From Craspedostauros australis (taxonomy: Eukaryota; Bacillariophyta; Bacillariophyceae; Mastogloiales; Achnanthaceae), in assembly GCA_026770025.1 (NCBI GenBank), contig JAMXDE010000065.1, positions 62,001 to 126,000 of the forward strand: 64,000 bases of DNA. The letters are read 5' to 3'. Position numbers and translations under genes: made by a program. The notes under the pieces are model-generated. The model had not been told where the DNA came from and ran no database searches. It worked only from the letters and a program-made list of their open reading frames with translations. Shown piece after piece: positions 59,818 to 64,000 of the stretch (positions within the stretch are counted from its first letter, which is position 1; each line of letters starts with the position of its first letter).

Positions 59818-60894
59818 ATGAAGTTCACGACAGCCGCAATCACAGTCGCCACAGTCCTGGCCATGGTGGATGTCTCGACGGCATTCACGCCAGCTCATTT
59901 GTCTGCAGCAACCACCAAGAGCAAGGCCAACGCTGGATCATTCTTCGTGTTGCATGCGGATGCCGTGGCACAGCAGAGCGAAGCTGCCACAACCGAGGCG
60001 CATACGACCAAGCCCGTGGAGACAGCCGTCCTCCAGGACCTCAGCCTGGATCCGGAGCTGAAGCAGCGCGCCATCCTCATCAATCAAATGGAACAGCGCG
60101 AAAAGACGCGAACCGATCGTCAAGCGGCGACCGCGTTCGTTGCCAAGCAGGAGGCTGACCTGAACCAGCGTGGTCTCTTTGCCAACCAGATGCAGCAGCT
60201 CAGAAAGATCCGTGCTGAGAATCAAGCTGCCGCTGCATTCGCCGCCAAGCAATCTGCGGAACTGGCTCAGCGCGCATTGCTGACACAACGTGTCACAGAT
60301 GAGCAACAGGTACGTGAGAATGCCGAGGCTGCCACTGCCGCACTCGTTGCGAAACAGGAGGCTGATAGCAGCCAGCGTGCTCTCTTTGCCAACCAGATGC
60401 AGCAGCTTGGCAAGACACGCGCCGACAATCAAGCGGCCGCTGCCTTCGCCGCCAAACAATCTGCGGAACTCAACCAACGCGCCTTGCTTGCGGAACGTGT
60501 CGCAATCGAGCAGCGGATTCAGGCCGAGCTCGAGGCCCTGGCTGCGGTGCTTCTGGCCAAGCAGGAGGTTGACCGCAACCAGCGCGCACTTTTTGCCAAT
60601 CAGGTTCAGCAAGAACAGGCCGCGCGTCACCAACGCAAGGAGGCAGCTGAACTGAAGGCCAAGCAACAAGCCGAGTGGAAGCAACGCGGGGTTCTGATCA
60701 ATCGTTTGGAGCGTCAGCAGCAAGCCTACGAAGAGCTTGTGGAACAACGCGCCGCGCTGCAGGCCATGCAAGAGGCACGTCAGCAACCCAAGACTGCGGA
60801 GAAGGAGCAGGAGCTGTCGCAGAAGTACTCAAGCATCGAGGACACTTCGCTACGTGCCTACCAAATCTTGTTGGACTTGGGCATTGTCGGATAG
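59818..60894 (+). CDS. Plastid-targeted Ala/Gln-rich coiled-coil repeat protein
   Basis: A 358-codon single exon. The start ATG 59818 is followed by a signal peptide (MKFTTAAITVATVLAMVDVS) and directly by TAFTPAHLSAATT, the Phe-containing motif of complex-plastid presequences. From about residue 85 to 330 the protein is one long helix with imperfect repeats of about 29 residues (type AKQEADLNQRALFANQMQQL alternating with AAAAFAAKQSAELNQRALL), making a roughly 58-residue super-unit. It is charged and Gln/Ala-rich, typical of rod-like coiled coils. It may be a structural or scaffold protein of the plastid; function unknown. The regular codons also create a long but meaningless antisense frame. 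Confidence 0.8.
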   Translation: MKFTTAAITVATVLAMVDVSTAFTPAHLSAATTKSKANAGSFFVLHADAVAQQSEAATTEAHTTKPVETAVLQDLSLDPELKQRAILINQMEQREKTRTDRQAATAFVAKQEADLNQRGLFANQMQQLRKIRAENQAAAAFAAKQSAELAQRALLTQRVTDEQQVRENAEAATAALVAKQEADSSQRALFANQMQQLGKTRADNQAAAAFAAKQSAELNQRALLAERVAIEQRIQAELEALAAVLLAKQEVDRNQRALFANQVQQEQAARHQRKEAAELKAKQQAEWKQRGVLINRLERQQQAYEELVEQRAALQAMQEARQQPKTAEKEQELSQKYSSIEDTSLRAYQILLDLGIVG

Positions 60895-61902
60895 AGTGAA
60901 ATACTCCACCACCAGTTTCTCGTGAAATATAATGGTGAGGAATTCATGGCACGGTGCTGCCATCTGGTCCGAATAGGTCGTAGATGCCAAAAAGAAACGA
61001 AACCGAGATTGTCATCATAATTTCAACAGAAATTCAGTTGCTCCGATTCGATTATGTTCTTTGTTTGCAGCTTTGCGCATCTCGAGTATGGCTAGTGATA
61101 GCTGCAGTGTCTTCTCCGTCACAGCACCACATGCAAAGTGCTGTGCAGTTGAGAAAGGGATGTTGACTGAGCAGCGCAGCGCAGCATTTCGGCAACAATT
61201 TCGAAACAAGGAAGAGTGCTACTTGTATCGGTTCGTGATGGAAGGGCATGACGGGCATCATGTCTCTTGTGTTCTTTCGCATCGGTCCCTGCTGCCAATC
61301 CCTCCTCACGATGCGGGAACAATCACGAGAGCCCTCTCGCCGTTGCAGTTCGTAGATGATCATCCAAGCCAACAGGATCGGAAGTTCTCAGAGGTCCACA
61401 AGTGACCAACCCTGCCCGTTTTCGCGATGTGGACTTTTGCGTTCGCAAACACAGAGTCATTGATGAACTTAATTATGCCACCAGTCACGGTATTCGTTGG
61501 ATTGGTTTGGATCGTCAGGACGCTCCATGGTACAAGATCCAAGGGTTCACAACGCCAACAGGACGTGACTGCAAAGATCTCGACAGCTGGCGGTGTCGGC
61601 GCTTCGGGGACGAAAGTTCGCCTCTCTTTCGGGCACAACACAATGTTCTCCGCTGTGTTGGCAACATCCCGCCCGAGGAACATCACGCACCACCACAGAG
61701 AGGATCACTTGCTCCGCTTCCTCATGCTCCTCCTTGATGCAGATCACGTTGGGCCAACAAAAATGCCGAAAAGCGCGGACTTGATCAGACCATCTCAAGG
61801 AGGCGAAGGCAACTTGTTTGAACACAAATCGTGGACACCCGCACTCCAGTGCAATCGATAAAGCATTGGCCGTTCTTCTCTTCCCTCAATCACAACGCTG
61901 GC
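60895..61902. other. Intergenic region, no supported gene
   Basis: Overlapping ORFs at 61,360-61,861 on both strands compete (one has a short hydrophobic stretch NLIMPPVTVFVGLVW), none with recognised similarity. Presumed promoter of the secreted-protein gene. Confidence 0.4.
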
Positions 61903-63695
61903 ATGTTGATCATGAAGGCACTGTGGCAACTCGGCGCTGCTGCGCTATTTGTGGCGATGATCGCTGCGAGTGCAGTCCCAGCAGCAAGTGCCATGGGGAA
62001 TACAACGGTGAGTCACATGGATCATCGCACTCATTGCCCTCTGGTGGCCTTCACTGACGTCTTCCATGTTGGGTTCTTCGCCTGCTGAATCCGTACCATA
62101 CGTCCATTCGTTCGTATGCATGTGTGTAGCATGTATGTATGCTCGCACTCACCCCGGACTATTCCGTCAAATCTTCTCTCTCTCGCTCGCTCGCTGTGTT
62201 CACGCTGCCTGTACTTGCGATCATCACAACAAATCGGACGGAACGAATTCGCTCAATCGACTTGAACTCCAACGACTGTGCCCCTTACAACAACTACGAT
62301 ATCACGCTGCAGCATCCCACACCGGCACCGCTTTGCGATGAATGGAGATTCGCAGCCATTGACGGAGATCTCTTGAATCAAACCTCTCAATCTCTCAGAT
62401 TCGATGTAGCGATTTTTGAAGACGTTCAAATCAACTCCATCAAAGTGTTTCTGGCTCCTGGATTTTCCAACATGCCATACAAGATCTTCTTCCATCCCGA
62501 CATCTGGCAGGTGGACACCGGGAATTGGACTCAGATCGCCTCAGGCAACAATGGAGAAGTCGACTCTGATGGATTCACGACCTCTCTTCCTTTTGATTCG
62601 CCTCTGTCCTTTTCAGCGGATACTGGCCTCATTTCCTTTCGCATCGACATGGCAAACCGGCTGGTGAACTTCCGCGCGGACTTCCCGACTTTCCTCGGGC
62701 CGCCCATTGCAGACTGCCCGAATTGCCCGTTCGGAGTATCTGTGGGACTTGCCAGCGCGGAAGTTGATGGCAATCTATCCAGCATCGTTCCAGATGTTCT
62801 ATTCGCCTTTCCGGGGGTGCTCGAATTCTGTCGCGGCCTCGCCAGTGCGACGCCAACCGAATCCCTCTCCATCACAGCATCGCCGACAGCCTTGGCATCT
62901 GTCGCTCCGACCGTGGCGCCGACAGCTACTTGTCGAAGCGGGGAGGCAGTGGGCCTGCCTCGGCCGTTCTTTATCGACCAAGTGGAATCGCAGCGATTCG
63001 ATATTGAGGTGCTGGACACGGTCGATATCACTGGCATGAGACTTGCTCTATCCACCGTGGCAATTCAACCATATTCCATCTTCTACCATCCCAGCTCATG
63101 GAATATGCCTGGTACCTGGACGGAGATTGCATCCGGCTTTATCGAAGCGAGAGGTGCCGACGAGTTCACAGATGTGATCACGTTTGATCCACCACTGTCT
63201 TTTTCAGCAAGCGATGGCGTGGTCGCCATCCGCATCGACACTCGCACAAACCAATTGGGGGATATTGCGACCAGCATTGAGCCAATCCCGTCAGATTGGT
63301 TCGACTGCCAGAACTGCCCATTCATCATGTTCACGGGGATTTCGAGTGGCATCGTTGGTGACAATCCTCCTCCTCTATTCAACGGGATCTTCGATTACTT
63401 CATGGGATCGTTGGAGTACTGCAACGGAAACTCGAAGATGCCGTCCGCTGTGCCATCTCCTGAACCATCAGCTCTTGCTTCGTCCACACCCTCATCCACT
63501 CCGTCTTTTCCACCATCGGCATCGCCGTCAAATCCCCCAAGCAACACACCCAGCGGGGCACCTTCGATGCAGCCTACTTCTGCCCCCACCACTGCACCTA
63601 CCAGCTCAGCTTTCTCACCAATGATCCCTTCCACGGTATCCGTCATGCTGGTGATGGCGTTATCAATCATGACAACAGTCACGTTGCTAAACTAG
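61903..63695 (+). CDS. Secreted two-module protein with Ser/Pro tail and possible GPI anchor
   Basis: Exon 1 (61903-62007) encodes a signal peptide (KALWQLGAAALFVAMIAASA) and ends at GTGAGT. The best in-phase acceptor is TGTGTAG at 62,123-62,129, giving exon 2 at 62130-63695; the acceptor is less certain. The body is an internal duplication of about 190 residues. Module 1 has SLRFDVAIFEDVQINSIKVF and PYKIFFHPDIWQVDTGNW; module 2 has SQRFDIEVLDTVDITGMRLA and PYSIFYHPSSWNMPGTW, each with a CPNCPF/CQNCPF Cys pair. A Ser/Pro repeat region follows (PSxxPSxxPS type), common in diatom cell-surface proteins. The final 22 residues are hydrophobic (STVSVMLVMALSIMTTVTLL), as in GPI-anchored proteins. 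I do not recognise the module family; cell-surface display is inferred. Confidence 0.75.
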
Positions 63696-63819
63696 GCTGT
63701 GAAACAAATCACACCTCCATTGTTGAATACAACAGCGAGATACCACAGCTGATACATCCTGAGATACATCGTACCACCTGCCTACAATTGTCGATGATTG
63801 TCACGAAGACCATTCCTGT

Positions 63820-64000
63820 TCATTCTTCAAAGTAGATCCTCCACAAACACAGACCGCCCGGCGGCGCTGCACAATTGTATGAGCGATCCATCCTCTCAAT
63901 CCTTCGCATCCATCGGTTGGGCTTGTCGTCGTTGCCCTGTGGCTCTTCGATGGTGGCTGAGGCATCCAGCAGCAGCGAGTTCACCATCTTGCGAATCATC
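63820..64000 (-). CDS. C-terminal end of an unidentified gene running off the window
   Basis: Minus-strand frame open from the right edge to TGA 63822-63820, at least 59 codons (for example NSLLLDASATIEEPQGNDDK and NCAAPPGGLCLWRIYFEE). It reads like ordinary protein and lies convergent to the previous gene. Too little is present to name it. Confidence 0.5.
   Translation of the reverse strand, partial: MIRKMVNSLLLDASATIEEPQGNDDKPNRWMRRIERMDRSYNCAAPPGGLCLWRIYFEE

Noticed and set aside
59938-60786. 282-codon minus-strand frame opposite the plastid coiled-coil gene
   Set aside because: Antisense of biased repeat codons; the Leu-rich product mirrors the Gln/Ala/Lys codons of the real gene and has no proper start.
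61360-61861. Possible genes on either strand in the 61-kb spacer
   Set aside because: Overlapping opposite frames of similar length, no recognised motif, and no sequence support for choosing one.

Overview
The window looks like nuclear DNA of a eukaryotic alga with a secondary plastid, most likely a diatom or close stramenopile relative. Evidence: GT-AG introns of about 50 to 400 nt, loose gene spacing with no operons, two proteins whose N-termini read as a signal peptide followed by a phenylalanine-centred AFAP/AFTP motif (bipartite plastid targeting), a secreted protein with a Ser/Pro-rich PS-repeat tail, and a Ty1/copia element whose protease and integrase regions resemble the CoDi elements of diatoms. 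No bacterial or organellar signature was seen. Many coding regions are split, so coordinates below are genomic spans and exon limits are given in the text.

Region 1 (1-6.2 kb): the 3' part of a 2-oxoglutarate/Fe(II) prolyl-4-hydroxylase-like gene fused to ankyrin repeats, a gene made of about 12 ankyrin repeats, and a plastid-targeted conserved protein on the other strand.

Region 2 (6.2-34.8 kb): a nested transposon block. A 2.8-kb segment carrying a sulfotransferase-like gene is present twice in the same orientation. Copy B (32,038-34,833) is uninterrupted. Copy A is split by an 8.1-kb LINE (6,292-14,432, 16-bp target duplication) and by a 7.1-kb copia element (17,071-24,156, 175-bp LTRs). 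Copy B preserves both empty target sites, so both insertions can be read to the base. Between the copies lies about 7.8 kb of AT-richer debris: an unnamed dispersed repeat with palindromic ends, two decayed copies of one transposase, and short meaningless ORFs.

Region 3 (35-46 kb): an NXPE-like PC-esterase protein, a flavin amine oxidase with a long Ser tract, an AT-rich island with a probable piggyBac-type transposase tail, a striking protein of 25 tandem 18-residue Cys repeats, and a complete three-exon paralogue of the hydroxylase-ankyrin gene.

Region 4 (47-64 kb): a four-exon, 2,118-residue membrane protein with a lipid-binding-like C-terminus, a membrane RING-H2 protein, a ZIP-family metal transporter, a plastid-targeted coiled-coil repeat protein, a secreted two-module protein with a hydrophobic (possibly GPI-anchor) tail, and the C-terminal end of one more gene at the right edge. 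These host genes are not obviously one pathway. Several (sulfotransferases, NXPE-like protein, prolyl hydroxylases, Cys-repeat protein) would fit secretory-route or cell-wall/matrix work, which is inference.
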